A stretch of 6,070 bases of DNA from an uncultured Mycoplasma sp. (GTDB lineage: Bacteria; Bacillota_I; Bacilli_A; Mycoplasmatales; Metamycoplasmataceae). The stretch covers positions 1 through 6,070 of the forward strand of contig CASFBV010000079.1 of the NCBI GenBank assembly GCA_949293065.1. The letters are read 5' to 3'. The notes under the pieces were generated by a model that saw only the letters and a program-made list of their open reading frames with translations, did no database searches and was not told the origin of the DNA. Positions 1-6,003 of the stretch are shown here, in pieces (the first letter of the stretch is position 1; each line of letters opens with the position of its first letter). Made by a program: the position numbers and the translations under genes.

Positions 1-503
1 ACTTCATCATCATACATAATACCATTACCTGAATATACATTTGGTTTTCTTACTTTTCTAAGAACTGCTGCAAATTCACCAACTTTTTGTTTATCAATTC
101 CATTAACAACAATTTCTGTTGGTTTTGGAACTTCGATTTTTAAATCTGATGGAATATCAATTAAACATGGATGTGAATAACCTGCATAAATTTCAATTTT
201 TGTACCCATTAATGTTGCTTTATAACCAACACCTTTAATTAATAATTTTCTTGAAAATCCTTCAGAAACACCTTTTAGCATTCCAGCTAATAATGAATTT
301 GTTGTACCATGCAATTGTTTTGTATGTTTTTCCTCATTAGCTCTAACTGTTGTTACTTTTCCATCTTCTACATTAATTGAAATTAATGGAGAAAATTGTT
401 TTTTAAGTTCACCTTTTGGTCCTTTAATTGTCACTAAATTTTGATTGTTTTCAATTGTAACACCTGAAGGTATTGTAAGAATACGATTACCAACTCTTGA
501 CAT
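1..503 (-). CDS. rplF: 50S ribosomal protein L6, C-terminus cut off by the window edge
   Basis: Large-subunit protein L6 binds 23S rRNA near the sarcin-ricin loop and the factor-binding region. The first 167 residues are visible, starting MSRVGNRILTIPSGV. The family is about 180 residues, so roughly a dozen C-terminal residues lie beyond base 1. Both halves of the two-domain L6 fold can be followed: the N-terminal segment with GPKGEL (28-33), and the second domain with IKGVGYKA (89-96), the HP pair (111-112) and the C-terminal signature RKVRKPNVYSGNGIMYDDE near residues 149-167. No Trp codon is present in the visible part. The ATG start is firmly set by a perfect Shine-Dalgarno sequence 4 bases upstream, beginning in the stop codon of S8. 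It follows S8 by 10 bases, the normal spc order. Identification is secure; only the C-terminus is unseen. Confidence 0.97.
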   Translation of the reverse strand, partial: MSRVGNRILTIPSGVTIENNQNLVTIKGPKGELKKQFSPLISINVEDGKVTTVRANEEKHTKQLHGTTNSLLAGMLKGVSEGFSRKLLIKGVGYKATLMGTKIEIYAGYSHPCLIDIPSDLKIEVPKPTEIVVNGIDKQKVGEFAAVLRKVRKPNVYSGNGIMYDDE

Positions 504-507
504 TAAT

Positions 508-516
508 ACCTCCTTA
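508..516 (-). promoter_or_regulatory. Full-length Shine-Dalgarno sequence of rplF
   Basis: On the coding strand the bases read TAAGGAGGT, which pairs over all nine positions with the canonical 3' end of bacterial 16S rRNA (ACCUCCUUA). It ends 4 bases before the rplF ATG. Its first three bases are the TAA stop of rpsH, so a ribosome finishing S8 stops on the initiation site of L6. It is the strongest ribosome binding site in the window. Confidence 0.9.
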
Positions 517-915
517 TCAAATGTAAGCGATTACTTCACCGCCAACATTTTCCTTTCTAGCTTCTTTATCTGTTAAAAGACCTTTTGATGTTGAAATAAT
601 TGCAACACCAAATCCTGATTGAACTGTTGGAACATCTTCAACAGGAACATAAACTCTTAAACCAGGTTTTGAAATTCTTTTAATGTCTGTAATAACTCTT
701 TCATTACCTTTGTATTTTAAAGTTACAACAATTTCTTTTTTGTTATTTTCTAAAACTACTTCTTCAAATTTTGAAATGTATCCTTCTTCTTTAATAATAG
801 ATAATATTTTCATTTTTAATTTTGAATGTGGCATTGAAACTGTTTTATGTTTTCTAGCGTTTGCATTTTTGATACGAACAATCATATCTGAAATTGGATC
901 ATTAATAAATGCCAT
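514..915 (-). CDS. rpsH: 30S ribosomal protein S8
   Basis: S8 is a primary binder of the central domain of 16S rRNA and is needed early in 30S assembly. In E. coli it also represses the spc operon by binding the mRNA near the L5 start; no copy of that target was recognised here. The protein is 133 residues, the normal length. It shows the family motifs [11 protein letters not shown] (79-89) and [20 protein letters not shown] (101-120), and the C-terminal end GGEVIAYIW (125-133). The last residue is Trp read from TGA at 517-519, followed directly by TAA at 514-516; a standard-code reading would stop one codon early. The B. subtilis homologue also ends in YVW as I remember it. I place the start at the ATG at 913-915, not the in-frame TTG nine bases upstream, because [11 protein letters not shown] matches the family N-terminus and the TTG lies across the end of rpsZ. 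Only two bases separate it from the S14 stop and its own ribosome binding site is weak, so coupled translation is likely. Confidence 0.97.
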
Positions 916-917
916 AA

Positions 918-1103
918 TTATCAACTCGCTTTCTTAACACCAGGAATTTTTCCTTCATGTGCTAGTTTTCTAAAACATATCCTGCAAATTTCAAATTTTC
1001 TTAATACCGCATGTGGACGACCACATAATTGACATCTTGTATATTTTCTTGTAGAAAATTTAGGATGTTTTTCTGCTTTTACTTTTAATGATTTTTTTGC
1101 CAT
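918..1103 (-). CDS. rpsZ: 30S ribosomal protein S14, zinc-binding (C+) type
   Basis: S14 sits in the head of the 30S subunit next to S3, S10 and S19 and is a late assembly protein. At 61 residues this is the short zinc-ribbon form (called rpsZ, or rpsN type Z), not the ~100-residue zinc-free form. Four cysteines form the metal site: C24 and C27 in RCQLCGRPH, and C40 and C43 in ICRICF. The C-terminus [10 protein letters not shown] matches the Gram-positive family ending. Its final Trp is a TGA codon (921-923) followed at once by TAA (918-920), so a standard-code reading would lose one residue. The ATG start has a GAGG ribosome binding site (1110-1113) 6 bases upstream. It lies 22 bases after L5 and 2 bases before S8. 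No second S14 gene is visible in the window. Confidence 0.97.
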
Positions 1104-1125
1104 AATTTTCCTCTTTTATTATCTA

Positions 1126-1677
1126 TTATTTTTGTGCCTTAGCAAAAGGCATACCTAGTAGTTTTAATAATTCAAATGCTTCTTGATCTGATTTTGCTGT
1201 TGTAACAATAATTACATCTAAACCTTTAATTTTTCTAATTTTATCAAATGATATTTCTGGGAAAATGATTTGTTCTTTAACACCTAATGCATAATTCCCT
1301 CTTCCATCAAATGCTTTAGGATTTACTCCTCTAAAATCACGAATACGTGGAATAGAAACATTGATTAATTCATTTAGAAATGTTCACATTCTGTCTCTTC
1401 TCATTGTTACTTTTCCACCCATTGACATTCCTTCACGTAATTTGAAAGAAGCATTAGATTTTTTAGCAATAACTGTTAAAGGTTTTTGTCCTGTAATAAG
1501 AGCTAATTCATTTTGAACTTCTTCAACAGCTTTTGAATTTGAAACTTCTTTTCCTGCAGTCATGTTTACAACAATTTTTTCAATTCTTGGAACTTGCATA
1601 ACTGAAGTGTAGTTGAATTGTTTAATTAATGCAGGAACAATTTCTTTTTCATATTTAACCTGTAATGATGATTTCAT
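1126..1677 (-). CDS. rplE: 50S ribosomal protein L5
   Basis: L5 binds 5S rRNA and helps attach the 5S particle to the central protuberance, where it also touches S13 and the P-site tRNA. The protein is 183 residues, the usual size. Recognisable parts are the N-terminal [14 protein letters not shown] (8-21), the [11 protein letters not shown] strand (29-39), [19 protein letters not shown] (63-81), MRRDRMWTFLNELI (92-105) and the C-terminal GMPF (176-179). W98 is encoded by TGA (1384-1386); a standard-code search would split the gene there and report only the first 97 residues. The ATG follows the L24 stop by only 3 bases. The GGAAAGGAAA ribosome binding site lies inside the last codons of rplX. 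I see no hairpin resembling the E. coli S8 repressor target at its start, though a structure prediction was not possible. Confidence 0.97.
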
Positions 1678-1680
1678 ATG

Positions 1681-1998
1681 TTAAATTTCCTTTCCTGATT
1701 TTTTTTCAATTCTAACTTTTTTATTTTTTTCAATTTTGTATCCAACTCTTGTTGGAACTGGAGAACCTTTTTTAGATTCTTTTGATTTTAAAGCAACATT
1801 TGAAATATGAATTGGAGCCTCTTTTTGTTCAACAGATCCTTCTGTATTTCTTTGAGAAGGTTTGTTGTGTTTTGTAACCATGTTAACATCTTTAACATAA
1901 ACTACATTTCTTTTTTTATCAATTTTTGTAATAAAACCTGTTTTACCTTTTTCTGATCCAGAAATAATTACTACTTCATCATTTTTTCTTAATTTCAT
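1681..1998 (-). CDS. rplX: 50S ribosomal protein L24
   Basis: L24 is one of the assembly initiators of the 50S subunit; it binds the 5' region of 23S rRNA and ends up near the peptide exit. The 105-residue length is typical. The KOW motif is at the N-terminus: KNDEVVIISGSEKGKTGFI (5-23) contains the loop glycine of the fold. It is followed by VNMVTKH (38-44) and EAPIHISNVAL (60-70), both common in the family. The C-terminal third is lysine-rich. No Trp codon is present. The ATG has GAGGT (2003-2007) 4 bases upstream. It starts 13 bases after L14 ends, and its tail carries the ribosome binding site of rplE. Confidence 0.97.
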   Translation of the reverse strand: MKLRKNDEVVIISGSEKGKTGFITKIDKKRNVVYVKDVNMVTKHNKPSQRNTEGSVEQKEAPIHISNVALKSKESKKGSPVPTRVGYKIEKNKKVRIEKKSGKEI

Positions 1999-2011
1999 AA
2001 TTACCTCTTTC

Positions 2012-2380
2012 TTAAATAACCTCTGGTGCTAGAGAAACAATTTTTAAATATCCTTTTTCTCTAAGTTCACGAGCTACTGGACCAAAAACCCTTGTTCCTC
2101 TTGGTGTTCCATCATCTTTAATAATAATTACTGCATTATCATCAAATTTAATGTGAGAACCATCTTTTCTTTTTACACCATATTTTGAACGAACAATAAC
2201 AGCTTTTACTACTTGACCTTCTTTTACCATTCCGCTTGGTAATGCTTTTTTAACTGAACATACAATTACATCACCAATGTTTGAAGTTTTTTTAACAGAA
2301 CCTCCAATGTTTCTAATTAAACCAACTTCTTTTGCACCTGAATTATCAGCTACAACTAATCTTGTCTGTTCTAAAACCAT
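2012..2380 (-). CDS. rplN: 50S ribosomal protein L14
   Basis: L14 lies at the subunit interface, contacts 16S rRNA helix 14 across bridge B8, and is next to L19 in the 50S subunit. At 122 residues it has exactly the usual bacterial length. The family signature is complete: [10 protein letters not shown] (81-90) followed by [17 protein letters not shown] (91-107). The N-terminus, [18 protein letters not shown], is also standard. There is no Trp. The ATG shares its A with the TAA stop of S17 (TAATG), and the ribosome binding site AAGGT (2386-2390) lies inside rpsQ. In E. coli the spc operon begins with this gene behind its own promoter; here there is no room for one between S17 and L14. Confidence 0.98.
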   Translation of the reverse strand: MVLEQTRLVVADNSGAKEVGLIRNIGGSVKKTSNIGDVIVCSVKKALPSGMVKEGQVVKAVIVRSKYGVKRKDGSHIKFDDNAVIIIKDDGTPRGTRVFGPVARELREKGYLKIVSLAPEVI

Positions 2381-2400
2381 TAGTTACCTTCTTTCACATG
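2378..2400 (-). repeat. Coupling junction S17/L14, near-identical to the S3/L16 junction
   Basis: The 23 bases spanning the end of rpsQ and the start of rplN match those at 3383-3405 (rpsC/rplP) at all but two positions: one in the codon before the stop and one at the far edge. The shared block ATGTGAAAGAAGGTAA contains the Shine-Dalgarno sequence, and TAATG is common to both. It makes S17 end in VKEGN and S3 in VKEGK. It may be convergence on an efficient coupling signal rather than a copied element. Confidence 0.6.
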
Positions 2401-2655
2401 TTCTCTAATTTTTTCCAAACGGAATGTTTTTGTTTTTGAATATGGTCTTGTTGAAGTGATTTTAACAATATCTCCAACTTTTGCTTCTTCTTTTTCATCA
2501 TGAGCTGCAAATTTTTTAGTTTTTCTAAAACGTTTACCGTAAAGAGGGTGTTTTACATAAATATCAACTGCAACAATAATTGTTTTTGAATTTTTTGTAG
2601 AAACAACACGGCCATTTAATGATTTACGGTTATTTGGTCTAACTTGTTGTTCCAT
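2380..2655 (-). CDS. rpsQ: 30S ribosomal protein S17
   Basis: S17 is a primary 16S rRNA binder in the 5' domain of the 30S subunit. The 91-residue protein has the expected OB-fold pattern: [17 protein letters not shown] (15-31), [19 protein letters not shown] (36-54) and the family signature [20 protein letters not shown] (61-80). There is no Trp codon. The ATG overlaps the L29 stop by one base, and the ribosome binding site GAAGGAG (2663-2669) is inside rpmC. In turn its last codons hold the ribosome binding site of rplN. It is the last gene of the E. coli S10 operon, but here it runs straight into the spc genes. Confidence 0.97.
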   Translation of the reverse strand: MEQQVRPNNRKSLNGRVVSTKNSKTIIVAVDIYVKHPLYGKRFRKTKKFAAHDEKEEAKVGDIVKITSTRPYSKTKTFRLEKIREHVKEGN

Positions 2656-2951
2656 TATTTATCTCCTTCTTTACTTTTTATTTTTTTATCTTTTGATTTT
2701 GTTGTTTTAGATTTTGTAGCTTTATTTGATGAACCATTTGTTTGTTGAGCATTTGCTTGTTCTTTCATTTCAATTTGTTTAATTGCTGTTAGAACTCTTG
2801 CAATATCTCTTCTAACTAATTTAATTTTGTGTGTTTGATCTTGTTGCTGTGTTTTATTTTTTCATCCTAGTGTAAATGACTCAGCTCTTAAATCATTTAA
2901 TAATTCATTAAGTTCTGCAAGTGATTTATTTTCAATATCTTTGAATTTCAT
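2655..2951 (-). CDS. rpmC: 50S ribosomal protein L29 with a lysine-rich C-terminal tail
   Basis: L29 sits at the rim of the peptide exit tunnel beside L23, near the docking site for SRP and trigger factor. The core, residues 1 to about 64, is the expected two-helix hairpin: the N-terminal helix (KDIENKSLAELNELLNDLR, 4-22) and the second helix (KIKLVRRDIARVLTAIKQIE, 42-61). Family members are usually 60-70 residues; this one has 98. Residues 65-98 form a hydrophilic tail rich in Lys, Ser, Thr, Asn and Gln, with TKSK at 79-82 and again at 84-87 and KSK at 92-94. W30 is encoded by TGA (2862-2864), which hides the gene from a standard-code search. Both ends overlap neighbours by one base in TAATG form, and the S17 ribosome binding site encodes part of the tail end. 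Extended ribosomal proteins, L29 among them, are known in some mycoplasmas. The tail is in frame and ends on the conserved junction, so a sequencing error is unlikely. Confidence 0.95.
2691..2717 (-). repeat. Short imperfect tandem repeat in the L29 tail
   Basis: Two 12-base units at 2706-2717 and 2691-2702, 15 bases apart, read ACAAAATCTAAA and ACAAAATCAAAA on the coding strand, with one difference. Each encodes Thr-Lys-Ser-Lys. In DNA this AT-rich the match may be chance or slippage during growth of the tail. Confidence 0.5.
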
Positions 2952-3385
2952 TATTTACCACCTTCTGCCATTGATTCTGCTCTTGATAAGATTTTTACTT
3001 TAACTGGTAATTTATGTCCACCTAATCTCAAAGCTTCTTTAGCAATTTCTTCACTTACACCTTTTACTTCAAACATCATTGTATTTTCTTTAACAACAGC
3101 AACTCATTTTTCTGGGTTACCTTTCCCTTTCCCCATACGAACACCAATTGGTTTTGATGTTAATGATAAGTGAGGGAAAATTCTAATTATAACTTGACCT
3201 TCACGACCCATTTTTCTTGTGATAGCAATCCTTGCTGCTTCTATTTGTCTTGCTGTAACTCATGCTGATGATTTAGCTTGTAAACCAAATTCACCAAATG
3301 AGACTTTATTTCCTCTAAATGCTTTTCCTTTGTCATGGTAGATTTTAAATGACTTACGGTGTTTTGTTCTTTTTGGTTGTAACAT
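2951..3385 (-). CDS. rplP: 50S ribosomal protein L16
   Basis: L16 joins the 50S subunit late and organises the A-site side of the peptidyl transferase region, contacting the elbow of A-site tRNA. The full length is 144 residues, within the family range. Motifs are the N-terminal [11 protein letters not shown] (1-11), [19 protein letters not shown] (34-52) and [19 protein letters not shown] (78-96). Two Trp residues, W42 (3260-3262) and W94 (3104-3106), are both TGA, and both fall where I expect Trp in the family. The gene is therefore fragmented under the standard code. The start shares a base with the S3 stop, its end shares a base with the L29 start, and AGAAGGT (3391-3397) in rpsC is its ribosome binding site. 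Its last residues EGGK are set by the L29 ribosome binding site. Confidence 0.97.
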
Positions 3386-3405
3386 TATTTACCTTCTTTC
3401 ACATC
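3383..3405 (-). repeat. Coupling junction S3/L16, near-identical to the S17/L14 junction
   Basis: This is the partner of 2378-2400. The bases span the last codons of rpsC (VKEGK), its TAA and the rplP ATG, with the block ATGTGAAAGAAGGTAA in common. Copying, gene conversion or selection for the same coupling signal are all possible. Confidence 0.6.
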
Positions 3406-4032
3406 GCCAAGTGATAATCAAACTTTAACACCAATTGCACCATAAGTTGTTCTTGCTGTTGCAGTTGCATAATCAACATTTTGTCTTAGTGTATGTAATT
3501 TCATTTCACCTTCTGAATATCCTTCAGATCTAGCCATATCAACACCATTTAGACGACCACTAACTTTTGTTTTAATTCCTGCTGCTCCTGCTTTCATAGC
3601 TTCTCTAATAACTTGTTTTTGAGCATTTCTAAAAGAACCACGATTTTCTAATTTAATAGCAATATCTTCTGCTAATAATTTTGCACTTAGAGCTGGTTTT
3701 TCAATTGTTACCACTTCAATGTTTAAATCAAGTTTTTTGTTTCTTGTAAATACTTGAATATCTTTTGTTAATTTTTTAACATTAGCACCATCTTGACCTA
3801 AAACTACTCCAGGTTTTGCTGTATGAATAAATACAGTTACTTTCCCATTTTGTAATCTTTTGATTTCAACTTTTCCAATCTCATATTCTCTAGTAAATTT
3901 ATCAAGGTATTGATAGATTTTTTGATCTTCTAATAAAAGTTTAGGAAAATCTTTTTTATCAGCAAATCAAACTGTATTACGTTCTTTTGTGATTCCATAA
4001 CGGAAACCATTTGGATTAACTTTTTGTCCCAT
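3385..4032 (-). CDS. rpsC: 30S ribosomal protein S3
   Basis: S3 is in the head of the 30S subunit; with S4 and S5 it lines the mRNA entry channel and takes part in mRNA unwinding. The protein is 215 residues, close to B. subtilis S3 and with no added tail. [14 protein letters not shown] (1-14) is the universal N-terminus. A type-2 KH domain carries the GxxG loop as GQDG (79-82) within [13 protein letters not shown]. The C-terminal domain includes RRGxxG-related features: [17 protein letters not shown] (147-163), [12 protein letters not shown] (166-177) and YGAIGVKVW (197-205). W22 (3967-3969) and W205 (3418-3420) are TGA, so the gene would appear broken under the standard code. It follows L22 by 12 bases with a strong ribosome binding site, AAGGAAGGT (4037-4045), 4 bases before the ATG. 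Confidence 0.97.
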
Positions 4033-4044
4033 AAATACCTTCCT

Positions 4045-4386
4045 TTATTCTTGTTCTTGTAATTTAATTACCATATGAGATGTTCTTTTGAAAATTGAGT
4101 ATGCTCTTCCTTGAGCTCTTGGTTGAAATCTTTTTAATGTTGGCCCTTCATTTATTAGCACTTCTGCTAAATATAATTTATCAACATTCATTCCATTATT
4201 GTTTACAGCATTTGCAATAGCTGATTCTAATAATTTAAGTAATAATCTTGCAGCTTTTTTATTTGAGTTTTTTAATATTGATAGAGCTTCTGATGTTTTT
4301 TTATTTCTAATTAAGTCAGCAACTAATCTTGCTTTCTGTGCTGATATTCTTTGTAATTTTAATTGTGCAATAGCTTGTGTTTTCAT
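4045..4386 (-). CDS. rplV: 50S ribosomal protein L22
   Basis: L22 sends a long beta-hairpin down the peptide exit tunnel, where it forms the constriction with L4 and borders the macrolide site. The protein is 113 residues, the standard size, unlike the extended L22 known in some mycoplasmas. AQKARLVADLIRNKK (16-30) and ALSILKNSNKKAARLLLKLL (34-53) match the globular domain. The hairpin is NEGPTLKRFQPRAQGRAYSI (79-98), followed by the signature KRTSHMVI (100-107). I see no deletion or insertion in the hairpin of the kind linked to macrolide resistance. There is no Trp. It begins 3 bases after S19 ends; the best ribosome binding site, AAGGA at 4402-4406, is unusually far from the ATG (about 15 bases), so coupling to S19 is likely. 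Confidence 0.97.
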   Translation of the reverse strand: MKTQAIAQLKLQRISAQKARLVADLIRNKKTSEALSILKNSNKKAARLLLKLLESAIANAVNNNGMNVDKLYLAEVLINEGPTLKRFQPRAQGRAYSIFKRTSHMVIKLQEQE

Positions 4387-4389
4387 AAA

Positions 4390-4668
4390 TTATTTTTTCT
4401 TTCCTTTATCAGCACCATGACCTGTGTAAGTTCTTGTAGGTGAGAATTCACCTAACTTGTGACCTACCATGTCATCTGTTACATAAACATCAATAAATTT
4501 TCTACCATTATGTACTTGGAATGTTAGACCTACAAATTCAGGGAAAATTGTAGAACGTCTTGATCATGTTTTGATCGGTTTTTTTGGAGCTGCTTTCGAA
4601 TTAATAGCTTCAACTTTTTTTAATAAATGTTCGTCTGCAAATGGACCTTTTTTAAGTGATCTTGCCAT
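4390..4668 (-). CDS. rpsS: 30S ribosomal protein S19
   Basis: S19 is in the head of the 30S subunit, pairs with S13 and contacts the 50S central protuberance. The complete protein is 92 residues, the normal length. It opens with [19 protein letters not shown] (1-19), has [20 protein letters not shown] (33-52), [20 protein letters not shown] (53-72), then [16 protein letters not shown] (73-88) and a short lysine tail. W35 sits in the universal TWSRRSTI motif and is a TGA codon (4564-4566), one of the clearest proofs of code 4 here. The ATG overlaps the L2 stop by one base, and AAAGGAG (4679-4685) within rplB is the ribosome binding site. It ends 3 bases before L22. Confidence 0.97.
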
Positions 4669-5516
4669 TATTTTTCTGCTCCTTTCCGTCTTCTTATAAT
4701 CAATTTATTAGATGATTTTTTAGTATCTCTAGTTTTAACACCAAGAGCTTTTTTACCTCAAAGTGTCATTGGACTTTTACGTCCGATAGGTTGTCTACCT
4801 TCCCCTCCCCCATGTGGGTGATCGATAGGGTTCATAACTGATCCTCTAACTGTTGGTCTAATTCCTTTGTGACGATTTCTTCCTGCCTTACCAATATTAA
4901 CTAATGAATGTTCTTCATTTCCTACAACACCAATTGTGGCTCTAGCTTTTGGTAAGAATTTTCTAACTTCACCTGATTTTAATCTTACGATTACATATTT
5001 TTTAGATTCATCCATCCCTAGGATTTGTGCTGATGAACCGGCTGATCTTGCTAATTTTGCTCCCGCCCCTGGTTGAATTTCTAAGTTGTGAATAAATGTA
5101 CCTTCAGGAATATTTTCTAGTGGCAATGTATTTCCAACTTTAATATCTACATTTGGACCTGAGATAACTGTATCACCAACTTCTAAACCTTTTGGATGAA
5201 TAATGTATCTTTTTTCACCATCAGCATAAACAATTAATGAAATGTTTGAAGATCTGTTTGGATCATATTCAATTGAAGCAACTTTTCCTTCAATTCCATC
5301 CTTGTTTCTTTTAAAATCAATAATTCTATATTTTCTTTTAACTCCAGAACCTTTGTGTCTTGTTGTTATTTTACCTTGATTGTTTCTACCTGAATTTGGG
5401 TGTAAAGTAACTAATAATGATTTTTCAGGTTCATGGCCACTTAAATTTTGCTTGTAATCTAAGACAGTCATGTTACGACGACCGTTAGTTGTCGGCTTTA
5501 AATACTTAATTGCCAT
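4668..5516 (-). CDS. rplB: 50S ribosomal protein L2
   Basis: L2 is one of the most conserved ribosomal proteins; it is needed for subunit association, tRNA binding and organisation of the peptidyl transferase centre. The protein is 282 residues, full length. The N-terminal part has [14 protein letters not shown] (7-20) and the RNA-binding domain segment [16 protein letters not shown] (43-58). The C-terminal domain carries [13 protein letters not shown] (229-241), whose first histidine (H233) corresponds to the conserved His of the E. coli family member, and then [17 protein letters not shown]253 is a TGA codon (4758-4760); without code 4 the last 30 residues would be lost. AAAGGAG (5523-5529) sits 6 bases before the ATG. 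It follows L23 after the largest gap in the window, and its final codons hold the S19 ribosome binding site. Confidence 0.98.
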
Positions 5517-5562
5517 ATCTTTCTCCTTTGCTTAAAAATATTTGTTTGTTTTCTTCTAAGCC
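5517..5562. other. Largest intergenic space (46 bases) between rplW and rplB
   Basis: It contains the rplB ribosome binding site and an AT-rich stretch. A 5-base inverted repeat (5530-5534 and 5557-5561) with a 22-base loop is too weak to call a terminator, and no run of T follows in the sense of transcription. I see no -35/-10 pair with good spacing. Confidence 0.6.
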
Positions 5563-6003
5563 TTATTTTTCTTCATTAACTTTTGTTTCTGAGGTTTTGC
5601 TTTGTTTTTCAGAAGCTTTTTTAATTTTTTCAGCTGCTTTTTTTTCTGCTTCTGAAACTTCTTTAACTTTTGCTTTTACTTTTGTATCATCTTGTTCTTT
5701 TAATTCTTTATCTATTGCAATTCCTTCTTCAGGAAGAATTTGGATTGATCCTTCTGATAATTTAACAATTGCTCTTTTATATCCAGCAACAAATCCATTG
5801 TATCTTCCAACTCTTTTAGGTTTTCTAGGAACGTTAAATGTATTTACTGAATCAACTTTAACTTGGAAAATGAATTCCACTGCTCTTTTGATATCAAATT
5901 TTGTAGCTCTTTTATCAACCGCAAATGTGTAAATATTTTCTTGCATTTGTTGATAAGTTTTTTCTGTCAAAATTGGATATTTAATAATGTCTGTTACATT
6001 CAT
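5563..6003 (-). CDS. rplW: 50S ribosomal protein L23 with a charged C-terminal tail
   Basis: L23 lies at the exit of the peptide tunnel and is the docking point for trigger factor and SRP. Residues 1 to about 92 are the normal L23 domain: DIIKYPILTEKTYQQM (5-20), YTFAVDKRATKFDIKRAVEF (25-44), VNTFNVPRKPKRVGRYNGF (53-71) and YKRAIVKLSEGSIQI (75-89). Bacterial L23 is normally about 95-100 residues; this one has 146. Residues 93-146 form a tail dominated by Lys, Glu, Ala, Ser and Thr, for example KVKEVSEAEKKAAEKIKKAS (112-131), which looks helical and may be a coiled coil. The reading frame is open throughout and ends in TAA, so the tail is part of the gene. There is no Trp. The ATG overlaps the L4 stop in TAATG form; the upstream ribosome binding site (GAAGGGATGG) is only moderate. 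Extended L23 is known in some mycoplasmas; the tail's role is not known to me. Confidence 0.95.
   Translation of the reverse strand: MNVTDIIKYPILTEKTYQQMQENIYTFAVDKRATKFDIKRAVEFIFQVKVDSVNTFNVPRKPKRVGRYNGFVAGYKRAIVKLSEGSIQILPEEGIAIDKELKEQDDTKVKAKVKEVSEAEKKAAEKIKKASEKQSKTSETKVNEEK

Noticed and set aside
922..924. TTG as the start of S8, giving three extra N-terminal residues
   Set aside because: The TTG overlaps the real end of S14, and [11 protein letters not shown] from the internal ATG matches the family N-terminus.
683..937. 84-codon plus-strand open frame opposite rpsH
   Set aside because: Hydrophobic, Phe/Leu/Ile-rich translation typical of antisense to AT-rich lysine/glutamate codons; S8 fully explains the stretch.
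4199..4420. 73-codon plus-strand open frame opposite rplV and the end of rpsS
   Set aside because: Antisense shadow of two certain genes with no ribosome binding site of note.
2655..4765. Apparent frame breaks and truncations in L29, L16, S3, S19 and L2
   Set aside because: All breaks are TGA codons at Trp positions; reading them as Trp gives full-length proteins, so these are not pseudogenes.
5530..5561. Inverted repeat GCTTA/TAAGC in the rplW-rplB gap as a terminator
   Set aside because: The stem is only five base pairs with a 22-base loop, and no U-run follows; the genes downstream continue the operon.
5510..5932. 140-codon open frame on the plus strand opposite rplW
   Set aside because: It is the reverse of the low-complexity L23 tail and core, has no family resemblance, and rplW is clear on the other strand.
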